A stretch of 64,000 nt of DNA, taken from Streptomyces sp. NBC_01264. GTDB lineage: Bacteria > Actinomycetota > Actinomycetes > Streptomycetales > Streptomycetaceae. The notes below the pieces were generated by a model. The model did not search any database. It saw nothing but the letters and a program-made list of their open reading frames with translations, and was not told the origin of the DNA. The stretch's first letter is position 1; the number at the start of each line of letters is the position of its first letter. Below, piece by piece: positions 50,244 through 58,174 of the stretch. A program made the translations under genes and the position numbers. Where the stretch lies: the NCBI RefSeq assembly GCF_026340675.1, contig NZ_JAPEOX010000003.1, forward strand, positions 62,001 to 126,000, read 5' to 3'.

Positions 50244-51694
50244 ATGCGTATGCGTATGCGGTTTGCAGTGGCGGCGGCTCTGTGTGCCGCCGTGTCCGGT
50301 GGCCAGGCCTTCGCGCAGCCCGTGGCGGTCTCCGGGGGCGCGCTGCCGGGTGACTTCAACAGCGACGGCTACCCCGATGCCGTGATCGGCGCCGCGGAGG
50401 CGAACGTGGACGGGGTCCGGTGGGCGGGGTATATGACCACGCTGAACGGGTCGGCGCGCGGTCTGACCACGAGCGGGGGCAAGCTGCTCAGCCGGGCCAA
50501 CCTTCCCGGGGATCCGCTGGCGGCCGAGGCCTTCGGCACGGGGCTGGGCGGTTCCGGGGACCTGGACGGCGACGGGTTCGCGGCTCAGGTCGTCAACGCA
50601 CAGGGTATCCGCACGTGACGATCGTGTGGGGCGGCAAGAGCGGCCTGTCCGGCGGGACCCGGGTGCGCGGCCCCTATCCCCTGACTCCCAGCGTGAAGCA
50701 GTCCGACGTGGGGGACGTCAACGGCGACGGCCACGCCGACATCGTCGTCGAGGGCTGGCTGGCCGACAGCGCCGGACACGGCAAGGGCTCGGGCCTGGCC
50801 CTGTTGTACGGCCCGTTCGACCGCACCAACGGCAACCCGGCTTCCTCGGCCTTCTACCCCACCCAAAACAAGGACGGCATCCTGCCCGGGCCCGTCACCA
50901 TGGGCGACGTCAACCACGACGGCAGGGCCGACGTGGTGGTGCGGGGCAGTACGGCCGCGGTGGAAGGCCGTCCCGCGAAGGAGACGATCGCCCTGTTCCT
51001 GGGGAGCAGGACGGGTCTGGCCCACGCGGGCCAGCCCTTCGGTGAGGTCTCCGCCAACGACGTCGCCATCGGCGACCTGAACGGCGACGGCTACGGCGAC
51101 TTCGTCGCCGGCATGGCCGGTACCGACCGCGTGCCCGGCGGGCTCGGCGGAACCGTCACCGTCGCGTACGGCGGCCCGCAGGGGGTGAGCACCACGCGGG
51201 GGTCCCGGAGGATCACCCAGGACGCGCCCGGGGTTCCGGGCACGGGCGAGGCATCCGACCGGTTCGGCTCGGACGTCGCCGTCGGTGACACCGACGGGGA
51301 CGGGTACGCCGACATCGCGATCGGGGTCGACGGAGAGACCGGCACCGACACCACCGCCACCAAGCAGGCGGGCACCGTGACGATTCTTCGGGGCAGCGCC
51401 GGCGGTGTCACCACCGTGGGCGCCCTCAACTTCACGCAGGACTCCGCGGGCGTTCCCGACCGTTCGCAGCGCTGGGACCACTTCGGCGAGGCGGTCTCGC
51501 TGATCGACGGCAACCGCGACGGCAAGGCCGATCTCGTCGTCGGCGCGTACCGCGACAACAACTACACCGGGCGGGCCTGGGTTCTGAAGGGGACGCCGGG
51601 CGGCATCACCGGCGCCGGCTCCATCAGCTTCACCGGCGCCGCCTTCGGCGCCCCCAAGGGCACCGACTGGTACGGCGCCGCCATATCCGGCTGA
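50244..51694 (+). pseudogene. Secreted FG-GAP repeat protein gene with a one-base frameshift
   Basis: Starts at ATG 50244 (ATG-CGT repeated) with GGAGGAAC upstream and encodes a signal peptide (AVAAALCAAVSGGQAFAQP), then FG-GAP repeats. Frame 1 ends at TGA 50616-50618 after VVNAQGIRT. The next frame continues without a break as GYPHVTIVWGGKSG, then VGDVNGDGHADIVVEG, MGDVNHDGRADVVVRG, IGDLNGDGYGDFVAG, VGDTDGDGYADIAIGVDG, IDGNRDGKADLVVGAYRD. One G missing in the G run at 50603-50605 explains the shift. Repaired, it would be about 483 residues: an integrin-alpha-like calcium-binding propeller, cell-surface or secreted. It is either a true pseudogene, a phase-variable gene or a sequencing error. 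Confidence 0.85.
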
Positions 51695-51743
51695 CCACCA
51701 CCGCCTCCCGCGGGCGAGGCCCGCGGGAGGCGGTGGTGGTCAG
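51691..51743. terminator. Bidirectional terminator overlapping both stop codons
   Basis: Perfect 25-bp arms (51691-51715, 51719-51743) with a GAG loop. The left arm contains the TGA of the FG-GAP gene and the right arm the TGA (minus strand) of the MFS gene, so both messages end inside the stem. Confidence 0.92.
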
Positions 51744-53077
51744 CCGGCCTGCCGCTCGGCCGGATGGAGCGGCGTCCGGGTCAGGCCCTGGTGGTCCTGT
51801 TTGCCGAAGCCGGACCACAGCGCGGCCGTGAGGAGGAGCAGGGCGCCGAAGGCCAGGTAGACGGGCTTGCCTCCGATGTGGTCGAAGAGGAAGCCGGTGG
51901 CCAGGATCGCCGCCGCGCTGACGATGCGGATGAGGGCGTCGAGGAGTCCGTACCAGGTACCGAGCAGTGCCGAGGGGGCGTTCAGCTGGATGAGGAGTCC
52001 GGCCGAGCGGAGGTAGACGGTGAAGCCCAGGCCGAAGAGGATCAGGCCGACTGCGAGGATCCACTGGTTCTGGCCGAGGAGCGCGACCGTCAGTGTGCCG
52101 GCGCCGGCGAGGGCCGGGGCCCAGCGGAGGCTGGTGTGGATTCCCTCGGGTCCGGCTCTGGCCACGAGGAGGCCGCCGATGACGGCTCCGATGGTCGAGA
52201 AGGCGAGGTAGGCACCCGCGCGGGCCGGGGACATGCCGAGGGTTTCCCGCATCAGGGAGAGCAGGGAGAGGATGACGGTGGAGAGGGCGAGCACCGTCAG
52301 CGCGTGGAAGACGGTGAACCGGCGCCAGGCCCTGCTGCTGTTGATGGTCCTTGCCACGGTGCGTCGGGACGGGAGGTCGGCCGGGGTCCCGTCCTGCCGG
52401 GCCGGTACGGCGTCCTCCTCGGTGGCCCCGTGCGGTGCGGCGCCGGGCGCGCGGGCGGCGACCGCGACGAAGGCGGCGAAGACCGCGAGCGCGAGCACCT
52501 GGAGGCCGGCGGCCACCAGCAGGGCGCGCGAGCCGGGCATCAGGGTGATGACGAGGCCGGCGACGACGGGCGAGAGGAGCTCGCTGGCCGACCGGACGGT
52601 TCCGGCGATGCCCTGTACGCGGACGAGGGCCGTGGCGTCGAGGATCCGCGGGAGGAGGACGAACAGCGCCATCTCCCCGATGTGGTGGACGAGGTCGACC
52701 GTCGCGGCCGCGAGGACGATGGCCCACAGGTGGGACGAGAGGAACGTCGAGCCGAGTCCGATGAGGGCGAAGACGCCGATCTTGATCAGGTACGACGTGA
52801 CCAGGACGGTCTTCGGATCGCCCCGGTCCAGGAGGGGGCCGGCCGTGACGGAGGCCACGACCTCGACTCCGTAGCCCACGCAGTAGACCAGGCCGACGGT
52901 GCTGACCATTCCCGACAGGTCCAGTGCCAGGTTGGCGAAGGCGATGTCGTAGATGCCCTCGCTCATCGAGCGGCTCAGGACGAGGACGGCGAACACGGCG
53001 ATCAGCAGGCTCAGCCAGCGTGCCGCGGCGGGCAGGGCGACGGATGCGGTCGGCCGCCTCTCCTTGGTCGTGGTCAC
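51740..53077 (-). CDS. MFS transporter, last gene of the double-cupin operon
   Basis: A 445-residue membrane protein from ATG 53077, overlapping the preceding cupin gene stop by four bases. About 12 hydrophobic helices with a charged central loop (about 205-245); [15 protein letters not shown] between helices 2 and 3 is the MFS motif A region. The long N-terminal half resembles enterobactin-exporter-like MFS_3 carriers. Translational coupling to a double-cupin protein suggests export of a product made or bound by that operon. Substrate unknown. Confidence 0.88.
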   Translation of the reverse strand: MTTTKERRPTASVALPAAARWLSLLIAVFAVLVLSRSMSEGIYDIAFANLALDLSGMVSTVGLVYCVGYGVEVVASVTAGPLLDRGDPKTVLVTSYLIKIGVFALIGLGSTFLSSHLWAIVLAAATVDLVHHIGEMALFVLLPRILDATALVRVQGIAGTVRSASELLSPVVAGLVITLMPGSRALLVAAGLQVLALAVFAAFVAVAARAPGAAPHGATEEDAVPARQDGTPADLPSRRTVARTINSSRAWRRFTVFHALTVLALSTVILSLLSLMRETLGMSPARAGAYLAFSTIGAVIGGLLVARAGPEGIHTSLRWAPALAGAGTLTVALLGQNQWILAVGLILFGLGFTVYLRSAGLLIQLNAPSALLGTWYGLLDALIRIVSAAAILATGFLFDHIGGKPVYLAFGALLLLTAALWSGFGKQDHQGLTRTPLHPAERQAG

Positions 53078-54216
53078 TGGTAGGCCAGCTCTCGGACGAC
53101 GCTGTCGGCGAGCGGGGCGCCGGGTGCTTCGAAGGTCGGGAGCGATCCGGTGTCGGGCACCGGTACGAAGAGCCGCGGCATGCGCGCCGTCGCGTCGTGG
53201 ACCTCGTACTCGACCCGGTAGTGCAGCGTTCCGCTGCCGCGGGCCCGCATGAGGACTCCCGGCTCGATGGTGAGCACCACCCGCGGGTCACGCGGGAAGG
53301 GAAGCACCTGCGTGGCCCCGAAGGTCGGGGAGTCGGCGCGGCGGTCGACGAGTTGCAGTTCCATCTCGGGATTGTCGTACAGGAGGGGCGACAGGATGAG
53401 GGTGAGATTGGGGTGCGCGCTGAAGTGCGCGGGCCACGACCCGGGAAGGTCGAGCACCATGGTGTCCGCCAGGCCGTTGTCGACGTTGGAGCCGATTCCG
53501 TAGGAGTCGTCACGGATCGACTGGTAGGAGCCGACCTTGGCGGTGACCGTCGCGAGCTGTGACGGGGGCAGATCGGGCTGCCGGCCGCCGAGGTCGCGGT
53601 CGATGAAGTAGCGGTGCACCTCACCGCCGATCTCCGCGGCGGCGACGACACCCTGCTCCGTCGCCCCGCCGCGCCAGCTGCGCGAGACGGCCTTGGAGAT
53701 CAGGAACTGGGCCGGTGCGGGCAGTTCGGTGGTGTTCGCGACGACCTCGGGGCGGGAGGCGTTCATCGCCCCGACGGGGTACGTGGCGTTGTCGTCGAAG
53801 GGGCTCCACGGCGTCGAGGGATCCCGGGGCGCGTGCAGGGAGTAGTCGTTGCGGGTGGTCACGCTGCCGAGGCCTTCGAACCAGTGGGCGTAGCCGGGGG
53901 GAATGCCCAGGACGCACGATCCGTCCGCCGGCACCTCGACCTCCAGCTTGCGGTCGAACTCCGGCGAATCCACTCGGCAGTCGTACATGTGCACGGTGAC
54001 GGATCCGGTGTCCGACGGGCCGTAGAAGCTGAGCCGGTCGTACTGCCCGCGGTGGACGGCGTACTCCTGGTACGCGAAGTGCGGGCTGTGGACCATGTAG
54101 TGATGGGGCCGGTCGTTGCGGGCGGACCTGATGCGCCGCGCTCCCGGGAGGCCTGAGCCGGTCCCCATGATGCGGGTCTTGGTCATGATCAGGTGGGGTT
54201 TGGGGAGGGCGGACAT
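53074..54216 (-). CDS. RmlC-like double-cupin protein 1
   Basis: A 380-residue protein. I start at ATG 54216 (MSALPKPH) with GAAAGG upstream rather than at the longer ATG 54279. It has two cupin domains, each with a signature seen in dTDP-4-dehydrorhamnose 3,5-epimerases: [15 protein letters not shown] then [17 protein letters not shown] in the first half, and [11 protein letters not shown] then [17 protein letters not shown] in the second. The RmlC active-site His and Tyr context is not preserved, so epimerase activity is doubtful. It is clearly homologous to the gene at 54583-55812, sharing FAY, DRL-F-G, DCR-DSP and AH-GLG-VTR. Operon and function unknown; coupled to an MFS exporter. Confidence 0.75.
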   Translation of the reverse strand: MSALPKPHLIMTKTRIMGTGSGLPGARRIRSARNDRPHHYMVHSPHFAYQEYAVHRGQYDRLSFYGPSDTGSVTVHMYDCRVDSPEFDRKLEVEVPADGSCVLGIPPGYAHWFEGLGSVTTRNDYSLHAPRDPSTPWSPFDDNATYPVGAMNASRPEVVANTTELPAPAQFLISKAVSRSWRGGATEQGVVAAAEIGGEVHRYFIDRDLGGRQPDLPPSQLATVTAKVGSYQSIRDDSYGIGSNVDNGLADTMVLDLPGSWPAHFSAHPNLTLILSPLLYDNPEMELQLVDRRADSPTFGATQVLPFPRDPRVVLTIEPGVLMRARGSGTLHYRVEYEVHDATARMPRLFVPVPDTGSLPTFEAPGAPLADSVVRELAYQ

Positions 54217-54242
54217 GCCTGGCCTTTCTTCCTGGGCGCCTG

Positions 54243-54275
54243 GGGGCGGGTGCACCGCTCGGGTGCACCCGCCCC
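54243..54275 (-). terminator. Attenuator-like hairpin after the 92-residue protein gene
   Basis: Perfect 14-bp arms (54243-54256, 54262-54275) with a 5-base loop, in the 76-base gap before cupin 1. Placed inside the operon, it would raise the dose of the small protein over the downstream cupin and MFS. Confidence 0.75.
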
Positions 54276-54292
54276 TCAACCGTGCGACGTGA

Positions 54293-54571
54293 TCAGAGGG
54301 TGGTGACGATGACGCCTTCGGGCAGCGCGGCCTTGAACTCCTCGACGTCGCCGAAGGAGCGGGAGGTGATCTCCTCCTCCGTGTCGGCGTCGATCATCGC
54401 CATGGCGATCTTGCCGAGGATGCTGCGGAAGTACTCCGGGGTCTCGAAGTAGGGCGCCAGGGCGGAGCTCAGGCTCTCCAGGGCGGCGCGGGCGGCGGGG
54501 TCGGTGACGTCACCGGCCATGGCGGCGAGCTCGTTCTTCCAGGCGGCGGTCTCGGTGATGGTGATGGACAT
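54293..54571 (-). CDS. 92-residue helical protein between two double cupins, unknown
   Basis: Starts at ATG 54571 ([15 protein letters not shown]) with GAAGGGAAAC upstream, 11 bases after the cupin 2 stop. Mostly predicted helical and acidic: [52 protein letters not shown], ending [11 protein letters not shown]. No Cys, signal peptide or membrane segment. A hairpin right after it suggests it is made in excess. Small size and this arrangement would suit a carrier, scaffold or substrate (precursor) protein for the cupins, but no known family is recognised, so function is open. Confidence 0.7.
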   Translation of the reverse strand: MSITITETAAWKNELAAMAGDVTDPAARAALESLSSALAPYFETPEYFRSILGKIAMAMIDADTEEEITSRSFGDVEEFKAALPEGVIVTTL

Positions 54572-54582
54572 GATGTTTCCCT

Positions 54583-55812
54583 TCAGTGGGTGAGAGAGAT
54601 GGCCTTGGCTTCCATGCGCGCCAGCGCGTGGAGAGCCGGGCCGGGCAGGTAGCGGTCGGCTTCCTGCTCGGGCCTGCTGGGGCCGGCCTGCGAGGGCTCG
54701 GCAGTGGTGACGTCGCGGCCGAGGGGGTGTGCGAGATCCCACGGACTGAGGTCCAGGAGCTCCATCTCGGACCGGAGCCAGATGCGGCCACTGCCGGTCA
54801 GCCGGTACCAGGTACCAGGGGGGACGCGGACGCCGATGGTGGGGTCGCCCAGGCGGATCACGGAGTGCTCCCCGTCTTCGGTGACCACCTCGATGCCCGC
54901 GTCCGTGCTGCCCGCCAGCCAGGTGATCCTGCGGCGGGAGTATTCGTGCCGGGTGAACCGGCCGTCCTGGCCGTCGAGCCGCACTTCGAGGACGTCGGAG
55001 GTGCAGCTGTCGGTCGAGGGCACGACGGTGAAGGACTCGGGCCCGGTCAGGACGAAGTTGTTGCGGACGATGAAGGCGTGATCGTTGGATTCGGCCTCGG
55101 CGGCCCGCCAGGCGGGCCGGATCGTCGCGTAGGTGGTCCGGCCGCCGATGGAGACCCGGAAGCGGGAGGCGTAGGCGCCGCGGACCTGGGAGTTGGTCGC
55201 CTGCGACATCCGGGACACCAGCAGGTGGGCGGAGACCGGGAGCTCGTGGCGGTTGGTGCGCACCACGGGCGCGGTCGGGGCGGTGCGCAGGAAGGACACG
55301 AGGTCGTTGTCCGGTTCCCAGTCGGGGTTCCGGTCGGCGTACCAGACCGGTTCGTCGCGGGTGACGACACCGCCGAGACCGTCCAGGGTGTGCGCGACTC
55401 CCTTGGGGATGATCAGGACCCGGTAGGGCGACACGGCCATGTGGATGGTGATCTCGTCCCCGAGCCGCGGCGAGTCCTCGCGGCAGTCGATCAGGTGCAC
55501 GGTGATGCGCTGGCCCTCGCCGAAGAAGGTCAGGCGGTCGTCCTGGCCGACGTGGATGCCGTAGGTCGAGTAGGCGAAGTCCTTCTCGTGGGTGACGTAG
55601 TCGGTGATGCCCGGTCCGTTGGTGATGCGGGTGACGCGCACTACGCCGTGGGTGCCGTCGCCCTGTTCGCTCACGTTGGTCGTCTCCAGCCGGGCTCCCG
55701 GGAGGGAGAAGTCCATGGCGGTGACGTCGTCCGGTACGTGGTAGGTCCCGGTGTGGGACCGGGCGGTGGTGCGGTCGAGTGCCGCGGGCCCTGCGTCAGC
55801 GGTTTTGAGCAT
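54583..55812 (-). CDS. RmlC-like double-cupin protein 2
   Basis: A 409-residue paralogue of cupin 1, from ATG 55812 (MLKTADAG) with AGAGGAA upstream. First cupin: KDFAYSTYGIHVGQDDRLTFFGEG, VHLIDCREDSPRLG, VLIIPKGVAHTLDGLGGVVTRDE. Second cupin: VLEVRLDGQDGRF through GVRVPPGTWYRLTGSGRIWL. A C-terminal extension of about 50 residues (PLGRDVTTAEPSQ onward) is absent from cupin 1. The conserved AH in both first cupins could bind a metal or sugar. It lies directly upstream of the 92-residue gene. Function unknown; the fold relation to dTDP-sugar epimerases is the only lead. Confidence 0.75.
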   Translation of the reverse strand: MLKTADAGPAALDRTTARSHTGTYHVPDDVTAMDFSLPGARLETTNVSEQGDGTHGVVRVTRITNGPGITDYVTHEKDFAYSTYGIHVGQDDRLTFFGEGQRITVHLIDCREDSPRLGDEITIHMAVSPYRVLIIPKGVAHTLDGLGGVVTRDEPVWYADRNPDWEPDNDLVSFLRTAPTAPVVRTNRHELPVSAHLLVSRMSQATNSQVRGAYASRFRVSIGGRTTYATIRPAWRAAEAESNDHAFIVRNNFVLTGPESFTVVPSTDSCTSDVLEVRLDGQDGRFTRHEYSRRRITWLAGSTDAGIEVVTEDGEHSVIRLGDPTIGVRVPPGTWYRLTGSGRIWLRSEMELLDLSPWDLAHPLGRDVTTAEPSQAGPSRPEQEADRYLPGPALHALARMEAKAISLTH

Positions 55813-55922
55813 CGTGAATTCCTCTCTGGTGCCTTTCGCGGCGGTGGCCGGCGCGCGGGGGCCGTGGTGCGGGCCTTGGTGTGGGCGCGGTGCGCGGGCA
55901 CGGCGCGGGAGTGCGCCGGGCT

Positions 55923-56216
55923 CTACCGGGGGAGGTGGCGTTCGCCGTTGCCGTAGTCCGGCATGCGCCAGGCCGCGAGCTGCGGTGTGTGGTGAAGGGC
56001 GCGTCTGCAGGCGGCGTGAGCCAGGAGCAGGGCCTCGGCCTCACAGCCGGCGAGGACGAAGAAGACCAGGTCGATCCCGTCCGGTCCGGTGCCCGCCCAC
56101 AGGTGCTCGATCCGGTCCGTGGGGGCGAAGTGGACCGCGAGCAGGTCCCTGAGGCCGTCCGCCGGCGCGGAGGTGGCCTGGCCGGGGCCGGCCAGCCGCA
56201 TCGTGATCATGTACAT
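55923..56216 (-). CDS. 97-residue protein, unknown
   Basis: From ATG 56216 (MYMITMRLAGP), or possibly ATG 56210; the ribosome site is weak. It lies 51 bases after the secreted peptide gene and 110 before cupin 2. The pattern beta-alpha-beta-beta-alpha (YMITMRLAG, GLRDLLAVHF, RIEHLWAGTG, GIDLVFFVLAG, CEAEALLLAHAACRRAL) looks like a small ferredoxin-like fold. Two Cys are not spaced as a metal site. I have the impression that similar proteins accompany small secreted peptides in other Streptomyces, but cannot verify it. Confidence 0.65.
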   Translation of the reverse strand: MYMITMRLAGPGQATSAPADGLRDLLAVHFAPTDRIEHLWAGTGPDGIDLVFFVLAGCEAEALLLAHAACRRALHHTPQLAAWRMPDYGNGERHLPR

Positions 56217-56267
56217 CGGAGTGGTCGGTGGCGGCTCGGCCGCGGCCGGCTTGGCTCGTGGTTCGTC

Positions 56268-56435
56268 TCAGAGCTGCCGGAGTGCGGCACCGGACTGCGG
56301 GGTGCCCCAGCCGAATCCGTCACCGGCCACGACACGCTGGGCCTGCGAGGCGCTGTGGGCAGCGGCGACGCCGGGGATTGCGACGCCGGCGATCAGAGCA
56401 GCGGACGCGAGCAGCAGTGCGACGATCCGGGACAT
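56268..56435 (-). CDS. 55-residue secreted peptide
   Basis: A short gene from ATG 56435 with a good AAGGGTGGAG site. MSRIVALLLASAALIAG then VAIPGVAAAHS is a textbook Sec signal peptide with an AxA site, leaving a mature peptide of about 30 residues: HSASQAQRVVAGDG, then GFGWGTPQSGAALRQL. No Cys. It is the first gene of the cupin operon, facing the regulator gene across a 255-base region with a 21-bp inverted repeat. The location suggests a signalling or modified peptide. It is too short for homology by eye. Confidence 0.7.
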   Translation of the reverse strand: MSRIVALLLASAALIAGVAIPGVAAAHSASQAQRVVAGDGFGWGTPQSGAALRQL

Positions 56436-56567
56436 GACAGACTCCACCCTTCGACATGCGGCTTATCGGTTCTGGTTCTTCGCCTTCACCCTGGTTTGTG
56501 GGGTGTTGCGTTCGATGGGTAAAGCCTGTCCGACCGCGGCGGTGGTGTCACTAGCCGAAGGCAGGCC

Positions 56568-56588
56568 CCAAGGTGCCTGGCACCTTGG
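56568..56588. promoter_or_regulatory. 21-bp perfect inverted repeat, probable operator
   Basis: CCAAGGTGCC-T-GGCACCTTGG, two 10-bp arms with one spacer base, in the middle of the divergent region between the secreted peptide gene and the TrmB/LuxR-type regulator. A second short palindrome, GGTCCGGACC, lies at 56667-56676 close to the regulator start. The long repeat is the best operator candidate in the window. Confidence 0.7.
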
Positions 56589-56690
56589 AGCCAGCTCGTC
56601 GACGAACCAGGTTGTCTCCATCGACACTTGTTCCACCCCGGACCATCCGGGAGGCTTCACTCAGATGGTCCGGACCTTGGAGGGGAAGCA

Positions 56691-57665
56691 TTGCTTCAGC
56701 TGCTCGGCCTGACAGCCCATGCGGAAACCGTGTACCGGACGATGCTTCAGCACCCCGATCACGGCGTGACCGCCTTGTCCCAGGACACCGGCCTCGCCGA
56801 GGCCGAGATACGGGGCGCCTTCGACGAACTGGCCGCCCTGGCACTGCTCAAGCCGTCGGACGAGTGCGGAGGAAAGCTCCGGCCGGTGAGCCCCGAGGTG
56901 GGCCTGGCCACGCTCCTGGCTTCCGCGGAGGCCGATGTCGCCGCACGGCAGGCACGGGTGGAGACCATCCGCGCGGAGATCGCGGCCATCGCCGCCGAGC
57001 ACCACAGCACCCAGCTGTTCGACAGCGCCACCAGACTCCAGGGGCTGGACGCGGTACGGGCCCGGCTGGAGGAGCTGCAGCGCACCACGGAGTTCGAGTG
57101 CCTCTCGCTCAACCCGGGAGGCGCGCACCGGCCCGACGCCCGCAGCGCCGCCACCCCGCTCAACGAGCAGGCGCTCGACCGCGGCGTCACCATACGGGCC
57201 GTCTGCCGGGAGAGCTTCCGCAACGATCCCGACACCCTCGCCTACGCACACTGGCTCACCGAGCACGGGAGCCAGATGCGCACGCTGCCCACCGTGCCCA
57301 TCCAGATGATCATCATCGACCGGCGCACCGCGCTCCTCCCCCTGGACCCGGCCGACCCCCGCGCGGGCGCCCTGGAGGTTCAGAGCCCGGGCATCATCTC
57401 GGCCCTGTGCGCACTGTTCGAACAGTGCTGGTCCGCGGGAACCGTCTTCGGCGAGCAGCCCGAGACCGACAGGAACGGCTGCACTCCGATCGAGCGCACC
57501 CTCCTGGCCATGGTCGCTTCCGGAGACACCGACGAGTCCGCGGCGCGCAAGCTCGGCGTCTCCCTGCGCACGGTCCGGCGCATGATGTCCAACCTCATGG
57601 AGCGACTGGAAGCCGCCAGCAGGTTCCAGGCCGGGGTGAACGCCACCAGGCGAGGGTGGCTGTAA
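56691..57665 (+). CDS. TrmB-like / LuxR-type helix-turn-helix regulator
   Basis: I start it at TTG 56691 (LLQLLGLTAHAETVYRTML), since GGAGGGG lies just upstream and this is the family's usual first helix; the longer in-frame start at 56628 lacks this. That gives 324 residues. N-terminal TrmB-like winged helix (1-70: AETVYRTMLQHPDHGVTALSQDTGLAEAEIRGAFDELAAL), a central phospholipase-D-like/TrmB regulatory region, and a C-terminal LuxR-type HTH (TPIERTLLAMVASGDTDESAARKLGVSLRTVRRMMSNLMERL). No kinase-receiver domain. Such proteins are common cluster-linked regulators in Streptomyces. Likely controls the divergent peptide-cupin-MFS operon through the 21-bp repeat. Confidence 0.87.
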   Translation: MLQLLGLTAHAETVYRTMLQHPDHGVTALSQDTGLAEAEIRGAFDELAALALLKPSDECGGKLRPVSPEVGLATLLASAEADVAARQARVETIRAEIAAIAAEHHSTQLFDSATRLQGLDAVRARLEELQRTTEFECLSLNPGGAHRPDARSAATPLNEQALDRGVTIRAVCRESFRNDPDTLAYAHWLTEHGSQMRTLPTVPIQMIIIDRRTALLPLDPADPRAGALEVQSPGIISALCALFEQCWSAGTVFGEQPETDRNGCTPIERTLLAMVASGDTDESAARKLGVSLRTVRRMMSNLMERLEAASRFQAGVNATRRGWL

Positions 57666-58012
57666 CGCCGGCGGGACGGGGTGCGGGCGGCGGGTGTGCG
57701 TGAGGGGGCGGCGGCGAATGCCAGGCCTGCGGCCAGTACGGGCGCGGCCAGAAGGTGCATGCGGGACATCGGGATTCCCCCCCAGAATCAACGTGGTTGC
57801 AGTTTCAACACGAGGGTGAACCCGCCCCACCATCACCACCCGTAACAGCCCGTCACCGACTGCGATCTCTACCGTACTTCTTGCCGGGCCCTTCATTTTC
57901 TCCATACCGGCGCCCGTCCGGCGATGGAGGACGGGCATAGGCGCGGGAGCGACGATGTCGCCCCGAGACCCTGCCCGCCCACCCACCCGCCCGTCGTGAG
58001 GAGCGCCGCCCT
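57666..58012. other. Intergenic region with a minus-strand signal-peptide-like start
   Basis: A 347-base gap after the regulator. On the minus strand ATG 57769 begins MSRMHLLAAPVLAAGLAFAAAP, a convincing signal peptide, but the frame then runs antisense through the 3' end of the regulator gene and becomes basic and unstructured, so it is probably a remnant. The right half should hold the promoter for the peptide-permease genes; no operator was identified. Confidence 0.5.
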
Positions 58013-58174
58013 ATGGACAGCCGAGGCATCCGAAAGGTCGTCGACGTCCCCGCGCTGGAGGCACCGGGCGACGAGCCGGCGTCCGGCGCGGCCGGGTTGG
58101 GGCCCCTGCCGCCGTTCCAGCCGCAATTCCAGCGGTTCTTCCTCGCTCTTCTCGGCATCGACGAGGACGAGTAG
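58013..58174 (+). CDS. 53-residue peptide abutting the ABC permease gene
   Basis: ATG 58013 with GAGGAG upstream; TAG at 58172-58174 directly touches the permease ATG, so the two are translationally coupled. Sequence: a basic start (MDSRGIRKVV), an acidic Pro/Ala/Gly middle, then PLPPFQPQFQRFFLALLGIDEDE with a hydrophobic helix-like patch before an acidic tail. No signal peptide, no Cys or Ser/Thr-rich core. It may be a small accessory protein of the transporter or a peptide substrate; no family is recognised. Confidence 0.6.
   Translation: MDSRGIRKVVDVPALEAPGDEPASGAAGLGPLPPFQPQFQRFFLALLGIDEDE

Noticed and set aside
54293..54571. ACP or known RiPP precursor
   Set aside because: No DSL/GxDS motif for phosphopantetheine, and no leader/core pattern or modifying enzyme of a known RiPP class nearby.
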